Source: Arenibacter hampyeongensis (GTDB lineage Bacteria; Bacteroidota; Bacteroidia; Flavobacteriales; Flavobacteriaceae). Taken from it: a DNA stretch of 64,000 nucleotides. The notes under the pieces were generated by a model, which saw only the letters and a program-made list of their open reading frames with translations, made no database searches and had not been told where the DNA came from. The position numbers and the translations under genes are program-made. Shown here in pieces: positions 43,306 to 51,801 of the stretch; position 1 is the stretch's first letter; each line of letters starts with the position of its first letter. The DNA lies in NCBI RefSeq assembly GCF_002909255.1, contig NZ_PIOB01000007.1:124001-188000 (forward strand), in the 5' to 3' direction.

Positions 43306-43587
43306 TTATTTAAAGAGAATTAAAAGAGTTGCCACGAGCGTTAATACGATGACAAGAAATATATACATTTCTCTTTTCCTATCTTTTAAAGCCTTACTAT
43401 TGATTTTGTCCTTTATTTTATTTAATTCAATTTCGGAGACTTGCTTAAAGGTAAGTTTTGTTGTGGAAGCCTCGGAATCAGAATAAATATTGTCCCGATT
43501 ACTTTCCTTAAACCGTGCCCTATTGGACGGTTTTAAAGAGCGATTCTGATTCACTCTATTGTTCATATCCTGAATGCTTCCGCTCAT
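43306..43587 (-). CDS. Small tail-anchored membrane protein (93 aa)
   Basis: The protein starts 'MSGSIQDMNNRVNQNRSLKP', a polar, Arg/Asn-rich N-terminal half, then a charged helix ('TFKQVSEIELNKIKDKIN'), and ends with a single hydrophobic helix 'MYIFLVIVLTLVATLLILFK' at the very C-terminus. This layout suggests a tail-anchored protein with a cytoplasmic N-terminus. Homologues of this kind appear in flavobacteria as hypothetical proteins. It lies 81 bp upstream of the gnd stop region and shares its strand only in part; function unknown. Confidence 0.65.
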   Translation of the reverse strand: MSGSIQDMNNRVNQNRSLKPSNRARFKESNRDNIYSDSEASTTKLTFKQVSEIELNKIKDKINSKALKDRKREMYIFLVIVLTLVATLLILFK

Positions 43588-43668
43588 CTTATTTTTTTTG
43601 GCTACTTCTAATTCATATTAAAAATAGCCAAAATAAACTAGTATTCAAAACCGATATAAAACTGGTGA

Positions 43669-45078
43669 TTATTTTTCCCATTCCGTATGGAATATTCCCT
43701 CCATATCGGTTCTCTCATAGGTGTGGGACCCAAAATGATCACGCTGTGCCTGGATAAGGTTCAGTGGCAATCTGCCTGAGGTGTAGGCATCAAAATAGGT
43801 CAATGAATTGGAAAGGCCTGGCAAAGGAATACCATTTTTGGCACCATAAGCCACTAAGTTTCTTGCCGCCGCTACCGTAGATTGTACCTTGGGTACAAAT
43901 TGTGGGGACAATAGGAGGTTGGGCAATTGTTTGTCTTTGGTAAATGCCATAGAAATATCTTCCAACAATCCGGCACGGATAATACAACCTGCCCTCCAAA
44001 TTTTAGCGATTACCGAAAGGTCTAGGTCATAGCCGTATTCTTCAGAGGCAACTGCCAATTGGTGAAGACCTTGCGCATAAGTATTGATAAAGGAAAAGTA
44101 AAGTGCTTCTTCTGCCCATTTTGCCATTTCCTTTTTGTCCATTATTGCTGGCTCTGGCCTATTGTATAGCTTATCTGCTAAAATCCTTTCTTCCTTCAAG
44201 GCAGAAATTTCCCTCATACTTACTGCTATATCTATGCTGGGAATTGGAATACCTAAGTCCATAGCATTTTGGGAAGTCCATTTTCCAGTGCCCTTTTGTT
44301 TGGCCTTGTCCAATATTTTGTCTACCAATCTGCCATCACCCTTGTCATCTTCTTGCTTAAAAATCTCAGCGGATATTTCTATTAAAAACGATTGTAGTCG
44401 GCCATTATTCCATGAAGCGAATGTGGCATGCAGTTCATCATTATTGTATTTTCCTGCTTTTTTTAAAAGATCATATATTTCGGAGGTAAGTTGCATTAGG
44501 CCATACTCAATTCCGTTATGTACCATTTTTACATAGTTACCGGCAGATTTAGGTCCCAAATAGGCCACACAGGGCTCTCCCTTAAATTTAGCGGAAACTG
44601 CTTCAAAAATAGGTTGAACTTCTTTGTAGGCTTCCTTGTTTCCGCCTGGCATGATACTGGGGCCACGTCTAGCGCCTTTTGCTCCCCCGGAAACCCCGGA
44701 ACCAAAGAAGTGGATTCCCTTGGTTTGTAGATAAGTTTCCCTACGATCGGTATCCGTGAAAAAGGAATTTCCACCATCTATAATAAGGTCGTTCTTGTCC
44801 AAATGTGGCAATAAGCTCTCGATTACGGAATCCACAATTTTACCGGCAGGTACCAAAAGCATAATCTTTCTAGGCTTTGCCAGGGACTTTACAAAATATT
44901 GGATATCTGTTGAGGCGTTTACTCTTTTGGTATCTTGTCCTTCTTCAATTAATGCATTTACCTTTTCATCATCAAGATCGTATCCCATGGCCGAAAAGTT
45001 GTTGTCCGCAACGTTCAATATAAAATTACGTCCCATGACACCTAGGCCAATCAATCCAAAATCGTATGTGTTTTCCAT
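43669..45078 (-). CDS. gnd: 6-phosphogluconate dehydrogenase, decarboxylating
   Basis: The 469-residue cytosolic enzyme oxidises 6-phosphogluconate to ribulose 5-phosphate and CO2 with NADP+. Motifs: 'GLIGLGVMGRNFILNVADN' (cofactor), 'GNSFFTDTDRRE', 'GVSGGAKGARRGPSIMPGG' (substrate loop), catalytic Lys in 'YVKMVHNGIEYGLMQ', 'GTGKWTSQNAMDLGIPIPSI' and the C-terminal 'RDHFGSHTYERTD'. Length is that of the long (E. coli) type. It is divergent from zwf-pgl across a 189-bp gap, so the whole oxidative branch is controlled from one region. Confidence 0.98.
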   Translation of the reverse strand: MENTYDFGLIGLGVMGRNFILNVADNNFSAMGYDLDDEKVNALIEEGQDTKRVNASTDIQYFVKSLAKPRKIMLLVPAGKIVDSVIESLLPHLDKNDLIIDGGNSFFTDTDRRETYLQTKGIHFFGSGVSGGAKGARRGPSIMPGGNKEAYKEVQPIFEAVSAKFKGEPCVAYLGPKSAGNYVKMVHNGIEYGLMQLTSEIYDLLKKAGKYNNDELHATFASWNNGRLQSFLIEISAEIFKQEDDKGDGRLVDKILDKAKQKGTGKWTSQNAMDLGIPIPSIDIAVSMREISALKEERILADKLYNRPEPAIMDKKEMAKWAEEALYFSFINTYAQGLHQLAVASEEYGYDLDLSVIAKIWRAGCIIRAGLLEDISMAFTKDKQLPNLLLSPQFVPKVQSTVAAARNLVAYGAKNGIPLPGLSNSLTYFDAYTSGRLPLNLIQAQRDHFGSHTYERTDMEGIFHTEWEK

Positions 45079-45267
45079 GTTTTTATCTTAAAGTTATTTA
45101 ACAAAATAAAGGGGCTTTTGTTAAGTGTCCTTGTTTATAAATGAATAAGCTAAATTAGTTTTATCTTCGCACGATAATTCAAAAATCAAAAATAATCAAT
45201 TAAACGGTTTTTAGTACCAAAGTTTTAAAAACCCAACAAATTGAACAAAACTTCCAATAAATATATT

Positions 45268-46800
45268 ATGAACAAAACAGCAAATCAAATGCTTGTTATT
45301 TTCGGGGCATCAGGAGATTTAACTGCTAGAAAGCTGGTACCGGCTTTATTTAATTTATACAAGGCAAAACAGCTTCCTGAGAATTTTGTGGTATTGGGGG
45401 TAAGTAGAAGTAACATGACCGATGGTGAGTTTAGGCGAAAGGTAGTTTTGGAAAGTACATACCTTAAGAACAAGGTAAAGGATGCTTCTTCGGATTTTAT
45501 AAACACCCTGGCGGACAAGTTTTTTTATGAGGATTTGGGCGAAGATTATAATAAGGAATACAGTAAGTTGGCCACCAGAATATCCGATCTAAACAATAAA
45601 TTCAATACTGAGGAAAACTATATCTTTTATCTTTCAACACCACCCAGTCTATACGAGGTAATTGCAAAAAACCTCTCCCAACAACGCCTAAATAACGAGA
45701 CCAACGGTTGGAAGAGAATCATTGTTGAAAAGCCGTTTGGTTATAGTTTGGAAACGGCCAAAAAACTTAATATTGGTTTACAAACCTATTTTGATGAATC
45801 CCAGATTTACAGAATTGATCATTATCTAGGTAAGGAAACGGTTCAGAATTTACTGGTCACTCGCTTTTCCAATAGTATTTTTGAGCCTCTTTGGAATAGG
45901 AATTACATACACCATATAGAAATTACCAACGCCGAAAGTGTTGGAGTGGAAAAAAGGGGTGGCTATTATGACAAATCCGGAGCTCTGAGAGATATGTTTC
46001 AGAACCATTTGTTACAGATAGTGTCATTAATTGTAATGGAACCACCTATAGATGCAAGCGCACTGGAAATTAGAAACGAAAAAGTTAAGGCATTAAAATC
46101 ATTGCGAATTATGCGCGATGAGAAAACTTTATACAGCAATACGGTAAGGGGGCAATATCTTTCGTCTGTTATAGACGGAAAAAAAGTGAAAGGCTATAGG
46201 GAAGAAGATGGCGTTGATCCCAATTCAAAAACAGAGACTTATGCGGCAATAAAATTCTTTGTAGATAATTGGAGGTGGAAAGATGTTCCCTTCTATGTGC
46301 GAACTGCCAAAAGAATGCCTACCAAAGTAACCGAAGTGGTCATACATTTTAAATCGCCACATCACCAAGTGTTTAAAAATTCTGACATGAACAACAAGGA
46401 TAATCAGTTGATTATCAGGATTCAGCCAGATGAAGGCATTCTTATCAAATTTGGGGTAAAAGTTCCTGGTCAGGGCTTCACTGTGGAACGAGCCAATCTG
46501 GACTTTTACTATTCCAATTTGGTGGATAACAATGTGATGGATGCCTACGAACGATTATTATTGGATGCTATGCAGGGAGATGCCACGCTTTATGCAAGGG
46601 CGGATGAAGTGGAAGCGGCCTGGGAATTTGTTGATCCCATATTGGATTATTGGAAGAACGGATCGGATGTAAATATATATGGATATTCCTCAGGGGTCTG
46701 GGGTCCAACAAATTCCGACCACCTGTTGGAAGGCGACCTGAAATGGCGGAATCCCGGTGAAAACTTGGCCGATGACCCCGGTTTCTGTGTTATTAAGTAA
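45268..46800 (+). CDS. zwf: Glucose-6-phosphate 1-dehydrogenase
   Basis: The enzyme oxidises glucose 6-phosphate to 6-phosphogluconolactone with NADP+. The start is set at the ATG at 45268 (510 residues); an in-frame TTG nine codons earlier is less likely. Motifs: 'VIFGASGDLTARKLVPAL' (the first V may vary), 'IIVEKPFGYSLE', substrate block 'YRIDHYLGKETVQNLLVTRF', and 'RGGYYDKSGALRDMFQNHLL'. pgl starts 19 bp after its stop, so the two are co-transcribed. Confidence 0.97.
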   Translation: MNKTANQMLVIFGASGDLTARKLVPALFNLYKAKQLPENFVVLGVSRSNMTDGEFRRKVVLESTYLKNKVKDASSDFINTLADKFFYEDLGEDYNKEYSKLATRISDLNNKFNTEENYIFYLSTPPSLYEVIAKNLSQQRLNNETNGWKRIIVEKPFGYSLETAKKLNIGLQTYFDESQIYRIDHYLGKETVQNLLVTRFSNSIFEPLWNRNYIHHIEITNAESVGVEKRGGYYDKSGALRDMFQNHLLQIVSLIVMEPPIDASALEIRNEKVKALKSLRIMRDEKTLYSNTVRGQYLSSVIDGKKVKGYREEDGVDPNSKTETYAAIKFFVDNWRWKDVPFYVRTAKRMPTKVTEVVIHFKSPHHQVFKNSDMNNKDNQLIIRIQPDEGILIKFGVKVPGQGFTVERANLDFYYSNLVDNNVMDAYERLLLDAMQGDATLYARADEVEAAWEFVDPILDYWKNGSDVNIYGYSSGVWGPTNSDHLLEGDLKWRNPGENLADDPGFCVIK

Positions 46801-46819
46801 TTATCAATAAATATAATAG

Positions 46820-47530
46820 ATGCAAATAAACATATCCCCTACCAAATTGGAAGTTGCCCAAATCTTTTCCAATTATTTGGAAGAACAGATAAAAACAAAC
46901 AAAACAACCCATATTGCTTTGTCCGGTGGCAGTACGCCCAAAGTAGTCTTTGATTATATGGCAGAGCATTACAAGGATGTGGATTGGTCCACGGTTCATT
47001 TGTATTGGGGAGATGAGCGTTGTGTTCCACCTACCGATTCTGAAAGTAATTACAAAATGACGGTGGAGCATTTATTATCCAAAATCAATATTCCAAAGGA
47101 TAATATCCACCGTGTTCACGGGGAAGACTTACCGGAGTTGGAGGCCGAAAGATATAGCAAGGTCTTGGAAGAAGAATTGCCCATAGTGAACAACATACCT
47201 CAATTTGATTTTGTTATCCTTGGTATGGGTGATGACGGACATACGGCATCTATATTCCCCCATGAAATAGATCTTTGGGGTTCCAAAAATACTTGTGAAG
47301 TGGCCGTACATCCAGATTCGGGACAAAGAAGAATTACCATAACCGGAAAACTGATCAATAATGCCAGGACGGTAGCGTTTTTGGTGACCGGGAGTAGTAA
47401 GGCTGAAAAGGTGAGAGCCATAATTACGAAGGAAGAAGGCCATGACAGCTATCCAGCTTCCTTGGTAGTGCCTACCTCAGGGGATTTAATTTGGTTTTTG
47501 GACGAGGAGGCCGCTGCTCAGATCAACTAG
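46820..47530 (+). CDS. pgl: 6-phosphogluconolactonase
   Basis: The 236-residue enzyme hydrolyses 6-phosphogluconolactone, the second step of the oxidative branch. Motifs: 'HIALSGGSTPKVVFDYM', 'VHLYWGDERCVPPTDSESNY' and 'FVILGMGDDGHTASIFP'. Length is normal for the SOL/DevB type. It follows zwf by 19 bp. Its stop overlaps the stop of the convergent thioesterase gene in the palindrome CTAG. Confidence 0.96.
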   Translation: MQINISPTKLEVAQIFSNYLEEQIKTNKTTHIALSGGSTPKVVFDYMAEHYKDVDWSTVHLYWGDERCVPPTDSESNYKMTVEHLLSKINIPKDNIHRVHGEDLPELEAERYSKVLEEELPIVNNIPQFDFVILGMGDDGHTASIFPHEIDLWGSKNTCEVAVHPDSGQRRITITGKLINNARTVAFLVTGSSKAEKVRAIITKEEGHDSYPASLVVPTSGDLIWFLDEEAAAQIN

Positions 47531-48078
47531 GCAGGATTCAGATTGATCAGGACATTTTCGTTGTCCAAATCCTTTAAATGGTCATTAATTTTAAATTGGG
47601 ATGATTCAAAAAGACTGCTTCGTGACATTGCCTGTTTTTTTCTTTGAATGCTACGGGTAAACCTGCGTACACCTTGCTCATCCTCAATTATTAGGCCGGG
47701 CACAGGCGTACTATTTCCTTCGGCGTCTTTGGCGACCATAGTGAAGTAGGAGGAATTACAATGTTTCTTTTTTCCTGTGGTCACATTTTCAGATTCGACC
47801 CGGACACCAATGACCATGGATGTTCTCCCTGTATAATTCACGGAAGCCTTTAAGGTTATCAGTTCCCCAACCTCAATTGGATTTAAAAAATCGACCTTGT
47901 TTACGGAAGCCGTTACACAATATTTTCTGGAATGTTTTGAAGCGCAGGCGAAGGCTATTTGATCCATTAAATTTAATATGTGGCCGCCATGTACCTTACC
48001 ACCAAAATTGGAATGGGAGGGTAACATTAATTCGGTTATGGATAATCTGGATTGTTTGGCTGTTTTAAATTTGTCCAT
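47527..48078 (-). CDS. Acyl-CoA thioesterase (YciA/BFIT hotdog type)
   Basis: The 183-residue hotdog protein has 'MLPSHSNFGGKVHGGHILNL' with the Asn/Gly/His pattern, 'MDQIAFACASKHSRKYCVTA' with the catalytic Asp, and 'VDFLNPIEVGELITLKASVN', then 'GRTSMVIGVRVESEN'. It hydrolyses acyl-CoA in the cytosol. The last ~40 residues are a charged extension beyond the fold. Its TAG lies in the same CTAG as the pgl stop. It lies 5 bp after the next gene upstream, so the two are one transcript with rmuC possibly included. Confidence 0.93.
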   Translation of the reverse strand: MDKFKTAKQSRLSITELMLPSHSNFGGKVHGGHILNLMDQIAFACASKHSRKYCVTASVNKVDFLNPIEVGELITLKASVNYTGRTSMVIGVRVESENVTTGKKKHCNSSYFTMVAKDAEGNSTPVPGLIIEDEQGVRRFTRSIQRKKQAMSRSSLFESSQFKINDHLKDLDNENVLINLNPA

Positions 48079-48083
48079 CGTTT

Positions 48084-48440
48084 TTAATTTAAGTGGGGCG
48101 ATTTTTCCTTTTCAACTGCAGTGATAAAATATTTGGAATCACCTAACCAAAAGAAAGTGCGGTAACGCTCTATATAGGTCACCTTTACGTAGTCTCCTTG
48201 GTATTCTTTTAATTTGGCAATTACATCGTCCTTTAATACGGAAAAAGAGAATATCTGTGCACCGGATATTCCTTGACTTATCTCGCCTTCCCATGTCTTA
48301 ATAAGTACTCCTTTATGACTTATTTTTATAAGTTCTCCAGAGCGGATACCTTCACTATAGGGAACAAAATATACAAATAAAAAATAGGCAGTTATAATTA
48401 GGACCAGGCCAAGAAGGGTTAATCCAAGTATTTTTTTCAT
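48084..48440 (-). CDS. Small membrane-anchored protein (often mislabelled 6-phosphogluconate dehydrogenase)
   Basis: The 118-residue product has one N-terminal membrane helix ('ILGLTLLGLVLIITAYFLFV') and a beta-rich domain ('SEGIRSGELIKISHKGVLIK', 'TWEGEISQGISG', 'YVKVTYIERYRTFFWLGDSK'). The 'SEGxRxGxLxKxSxKGxxxKTWEGEL' pattern is widespread in Bacteroidota. Public names for such proteins sometimes say 6-phosphogluconate dehydrogenase, but nothing of that enzyme is present here. Function unknown. The thioesterase starts 5 bp downstream and rmuC ends 18 bp upstream. Confidence 0.82.
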   Translation of the reverse strand: MKKILGLTLLGLVLIITAYFLFVYFVPYSEGIRSGELIKISHKGVLIKTWEGEISQGISGAQIFSFSVLKDDVIAKLKEYQGDYVKVTYIERYRTFFWLGDSKYFITAVEKEKSPHLN

Positions 48441-48458
48441 GTTGATCGTTTAGTTTGT

Positions 48459-49811
48459 TTATAGTAAGGTCAATGGTTCTTCATTCTCGTCATCTTCATC
48501 ATCATGGGCTCTTTTAAGCAAGGTTTCGGGGATTGACTTTTTTGCCTTGGCACCCATTTTCTTTAATTTCTCAATGCTGGTAATTATATTTCCCCTGCCA
48601 TCTACCAATTTGTTCATGGCTCCTTTGTATTCGGACTTTGCCTCATCCATCCTTTTGCCCACTTTCATTAAATCCCCAACAAAGCCCTCAAATTTATCGT
48701 ATAATGCACCAGCCTGCCTTGCAATTTCAATCGCATTTCGTTGCTGTTTTTCATTGTTCCACATCGTGTCTATGGTACGTAGGGTAGCCAGTAGGGTGGA
48801 TGGGGTTACGATAATTATATTCTGTTCAAATGCCTTGTTGTACAGGGAGTTGTCATTGTTTATGGCAATCGCAAATGCAGGTTCTATTGGTACGAACATG
48901 AGTACAAAGTCCGGACTCTCCATTTCATAAAGGTCCTCATATTTCTTAGCGGAAAGCTGGTCCACATGCCTTCTTAAGGAATTAATATGATCTTTAAGAA
49001 ATTTTTCCTTCAACTCATCCTCGGAATTCACATAACGTTCGTAATCGGTAAGGGAGACTTTGGAATCCACGATCATCTTTTTTCCATCCGGCAAATGGAT
49101 GATTACATCCGGTAAAACACGGCTGCCATCCTCTAAGGTAAAACTTTGCTGCACCGTATATTCCCGATCTTTTTCCAAGCCCGACTTTTCAAGGACACGT
49201 TCCAAGACCAGTTCCCCCCAGTTCCCTTGCATTTTACTATCGCCTTTAAGGGCTTTGGTGAGGTTTTCGGCTTCCTGGGTTATTTTTAGATTTTGCGTTT
49301 GCAAATTGGCCAATTGTTCCTTGAGGGCCGAATGCATGCCCACACTTTCTTTCTGACTGTCATCTACCTTTTTTTCAAAAAGAATTATTTTCTCTTGTAA
49401 TGGGGTCAATATATTTTTAATGTTCTCCCTGTTCTGTTCTGTAAATTTGGTGCTTTTTTCATCCAAAATTTTATTGGCCAAATTCTCGAACTCCTTGGTG
49501 AATTTTTCTTGCAGTTTTTCTACTTCCCCTTTTTGTTCCCGGTTTTTTAGATCCAAATTTTCCATTTCTGCCTGATATCGGACTATTCTATTGCCCAATT
49601 GTTCTTTTTCAGATTGCAACAGGGTTTTGTACTCCTCGGCATCATTAAGCCTCTGTTCCAAAGCACTAAGGTTGGTTCTCAATTGCTGTTCGCGCTCCAA
49701 AAGCGCACTTTGACTGGATTTTGTTTTTAGATTTTGGATGTAATTCCCCAAGAAATAGCCGATCGCCAAACCAACTAGGACAAGGATTACATATAGGAGC
49801 AATTCATTCAT
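48459..49811 (-). CDS. rmuC: DNA recombination protein RmuC
   Basis: The 450-residue protein has an N-terminal membrane helix ('LLLYVILVLVGLAIGYFLGN'), a long coiled coil (~30-190), and the RmuC domain with 'MQGNWGELVLERVLEKSGLE', 'PDVIIHLPDGKKMIVDSKVS', 'DFVLMFVPIEPAFAIAI' and 'TPSTLLATLRTIDTMW'. The PD-(D/E)xK-like core ('PDVII..VDSKV') suggests nuclease ancestry. It limits inversions at short inverted repeats and restricts foreign DNA in E. coli. The tail is acidic ('HDDEDDENEE'). Confidence 0.95.
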   Translation of the reverse strand: MNELLLYVILVLVGLAIGYFLGNYIQNLKTKSSQSALLEREQQLRTNLSALEQRLNDAEEYKTLLQSEKEQLGNRIVRYQAEMENLDLKNREQKGEVEKLQEKFTKEFENLANKILDEKSTKFTEQNRENIKNILTPLQEKIILFEKKVDDSQKESVGMHSALKEQLANLQTQNLKITQEAENLTKALKGDSKMQGNWGELVLERVLEKSGLEKDREYTVQQSFTLEDGSRVLPDVIIHLPDGKKMIVDSKVSLTDYERYVNSEDELKEKFLKDHINSLRRHVDQLSAKKYEDLYEMESPDFVLMFVPIEPAFAIAINNDNSLYNKAFEQNIIIVTPSTLLATLRTIDTMWNNEKQQRNAIEIARQAGALYDKFEGFVGDLMKVGKRMDEAKSEYKGAMNKLVDGRGNIITSIEKLKKMGAKAKKSIPETLLKRAHDDEDDENEEPLTLL

Positions 49812-49831
49812 GTAATTAAGGTTCTATGCAG

Positions 49832-49839
49832 TAAAGATA
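49832..49839 (-). promoter_or_regulatory. -7-like element upstream of rmuC
   Basis: TATCTTTA on the minus strand differs from TAnnTTTG at the last base and lies 20 bp before the rmuC ATG. No clear -33 partner is seen. Confidence 0.35.
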
Positions 49840-49875
49840 GTGGATTGTGTTAAAAAAAAGTGGGATTGATTTACA

Positions 49876-50670
49876 TTACTTATTAACTCTGAAAGAACCC
49901 GTTTGGGAATCGAAAGTAATGGTGTCCGAAGGGAACAAATTTTCAAAACTCTTCTTTTGTATCAATTCACATGGCGATCCAAATGTGCTCTGCCTGCTTT
50001 CCAATATTAGCATTTTATCGCATAGCTGAATCGCAATTTCAATTTCGTGGGTTGTAAAAAGAATAGTCTTGTTTGTTTTATGGGCAATGGATTTTAGTAA
50101 TTTCAAAATCTTCACCTTATGGTACAGATCCAAATGTGTAGTTGGTTCGTCCAGTAATATTAGTTGGGTGTCCTGTGCCAAAGCCCTGGCGATCATAACG
50201 CGCTGTAATTGGCCGTCACTCAATTCATAACATTTTTTAGACTTTAACTCCTCAATCTGAAGCATTTCAACTGCTAGAGAAATCTTTTCCCTATCTTCCT
50301 CAGTAAGGGTTCCAATCCAATTGGTATATGGCTGCCGCCCCAGACTGATCAGTTCCAGTACCGTTAAATTTTTGGTGGCGATGGGTTCTGTTAATACCAC
50401 ACTAATTTCCGATGCCAACTCCTGGATGGAATAATTTTCCAAAGGAATTTTGTTGAGGGTTATATTGCCAGATAATTTTGGCTGAACGTTACCAAGTGTA
50501 CGTAATAACGTAGATTTTCCAATACCATTAATACCTACGATAGCAGCTACTTCCCCTTCAGACAAAGAAAAATAAATATCCTGGGCAATGTAGGTTTGTT
50601 GCTTTTTAGTAGTATAACCTATGCTTAGGTTTTCTACTTTAAGGGCGATATGTGGCGTGCTATTTTCTAT
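49876..50670 (-). CDS. btuD: ABC transporter ATPase, BtuD/FecE-like; no standard start codon
   Basis: The ATPase of the B12-type importer. Walker A 'GINGIGKST', signature 'YELSDGQLQRVMIARALA', Walker B 'LILLDEPTTHLD' and the switch His in 'ILFTTHEIEIA' are intact. The expected N-terminus ('IALKVENLSIGYTT', with A-loop Tyr, and 'YIAQDIYFSLSEGE') is encoded in frame, but between the upstream TAG at 50692-50694 and the TTG at 50565 there is no ATG, GTG or TTG. The TTG would remove the first ~35 residues including the A-loop. ATA at 50670, ATC or ATT could be a rare start, or the ATG was lost. The permease ends 100 bp upstream. Confidence 0.8.
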   Translation of the reverse strand: MENSTPHIALKVENLSIGYTTKKQQTYIAQDIYFSLSEGEVAAIVGINGIGKSTLLRTLGNVQPKLSGNITLNKIPLENYSIQELASEISVVLTEPIATKNLTVLELISLGRQPYTNWIGTLTEEDREKISLAVEMLQIEELKSKKCYELSDGQLQRVMIARALAQDTQLILLDEPTTHLDLYHKVKILKLLKSIAHKTNKTILFTTHEIEIAIQLCDKMLILESRQSTFGSPCELIQKKSFENLFPSDTITFDSQTGSFRVNK

Positions 50671-50769
50671 TTTAGGTAGATTTAATCTTTGCTAAGTTAT
50701 TGGTTTTTGAGGTTTGTTATTGGTTTTAACATGGTAATTGATTGTTGCTGTTTTAGTTTTTGGTTTAAA

Positions 50770-51801
50770 TCAGAAAATCATTTTTCTTTTCCTTATTAGC
50801 AACCAAATTACAACCGGTGCCCCAATGATGGAGGTTATGGCGTTGATTGGAAGAACATTGGCCGAATTGGGCATTTGGGCAATAGTATCGCAGATCAACA
50901 TTAAAATGGCACCGTAAATCAAAACTGCGGGAACCAAAATTTTATGATCGGTGGTATTGAAAATTTGTCGTGTTAAATGGGGTACGGCCAAGCCTATAAA
51001 GGCAATGGGACCTGCGAAAGCGGTTACCCCGCCAGCCAGTAATCCGGTGGCAATTATTATGAAATATCGGGATTGCTTCATGTTTACGCCCAAACTCTTG
51101 GCGTAACTTTCCCCCAATAGCAATGCGTTCAACGATTTTATAGAAAAAATACTCATTAAGATTCCAATCGCTATAATTGTAAATAACAGCAATAATTGGT
51201 TCCACGATAAATTACCAATACTACCAAAAGACCAATAGACATATTGCTGTAGTTTTTCGGCGGTTGAGAAATAGGACAGCACACTTACCACTGCTGTGGT
51301 TATGCTACCGAACATTAGACCAATGATAAGTAGGGCCATAGTATCCTTTACCTTGGATGCAACTACCATTACGGCCAATAGTACAAGAAAACTACCTACA
51401 CTTGCAGCCAACGCCAAGGAAATATCATTTACCATGGTAAAGGCAAAAAATCCAGTGAAAAGGGAAGACCCCAAAATTAAAAGGGCGGCCCCTAAGCTTG
51501 CGCCAGCGCTAATGCCGAGTACAAAAGGCCCTGCCAATGGATTTCTGAACAAGGTCTGCATCAATAAGCCGCTCAATGCCAATCCACTACCAACAAGTAT
51601 GGCGGTAAAAGCCTTGGGAATTCTGTAGTTCCATATGATGTAGCTCCATGAATCCACTTCTGTAGATTTGCCCAGTACAGCATTCAATGTTTCCTGTAAG
51701 GGAATGGAGACGGAGCCTAAGCTGATATTCACCAGAAAGCACACAATTAATACCAGTAAAAGAAGTATAAAATATGCCCTATATGATATTGATTTCTGCA
51801 C
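50770..51801 (-). CDS. btuC: ABC transporter permease, BtuC/FecCD family
   Basis: The 343-residue polytopic protein has about ten membrane helices. Typical FecCD blocks: 'NYRIPKAFTAILVGSGLALS', 'LMQTLFRNPLAGPFVLGISA', 'AGGVTAFAGPIAFIGLAVPH' with the ATPase-coupling region, and 'NVLPINAITSIIGAPVVIWL'. The start is GTG at 51801, placed directly after the TAA of the binding-protein gene (TAAGTG), so it depends on translational coupling. The B12 setting (riboswitch, BtuB, BtuG nearby) favours cobalamin over iron-siderophore as substrate. Confidence 0.92.
   Translation of the reverse strand: MQKSISYRAYFILLLLVLIVCFLVNISLGSVSIPLQETLNAVLGKSTEVDSWSYIIWNYRIPKAFTAILVGSGLALSGLLMQTLFRNPLAGPFVLGISAGASLGAALLILGSSLFTGFFAFTMVNDISLALAASVGSFLVLLAVMVVASKVKDTMALLIIGLMFGSITTAVVSVLSYFSTAEKLQQYVYWSFGSIGNLSWNQLLLLFTIIAIGILMSIFSIKSLNALLLGESYAKSLGVNMKQSRYFIIIATGLLAGGVTAFAGPIAFIGLAVPHLTRQIFNTTDHKILVPAVLIYGAILMLICDTIAQMPNSANVLPINAITSIIGAPVVIWLLIRKRKMIF

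Noticed and set aside
48084-48440. Label of 6-phosphogluconate dehydrogenase for the 118-residue protein
   Set aside because: No cofactor or substrate motif is present; the true enzyme is at 43669-45078.
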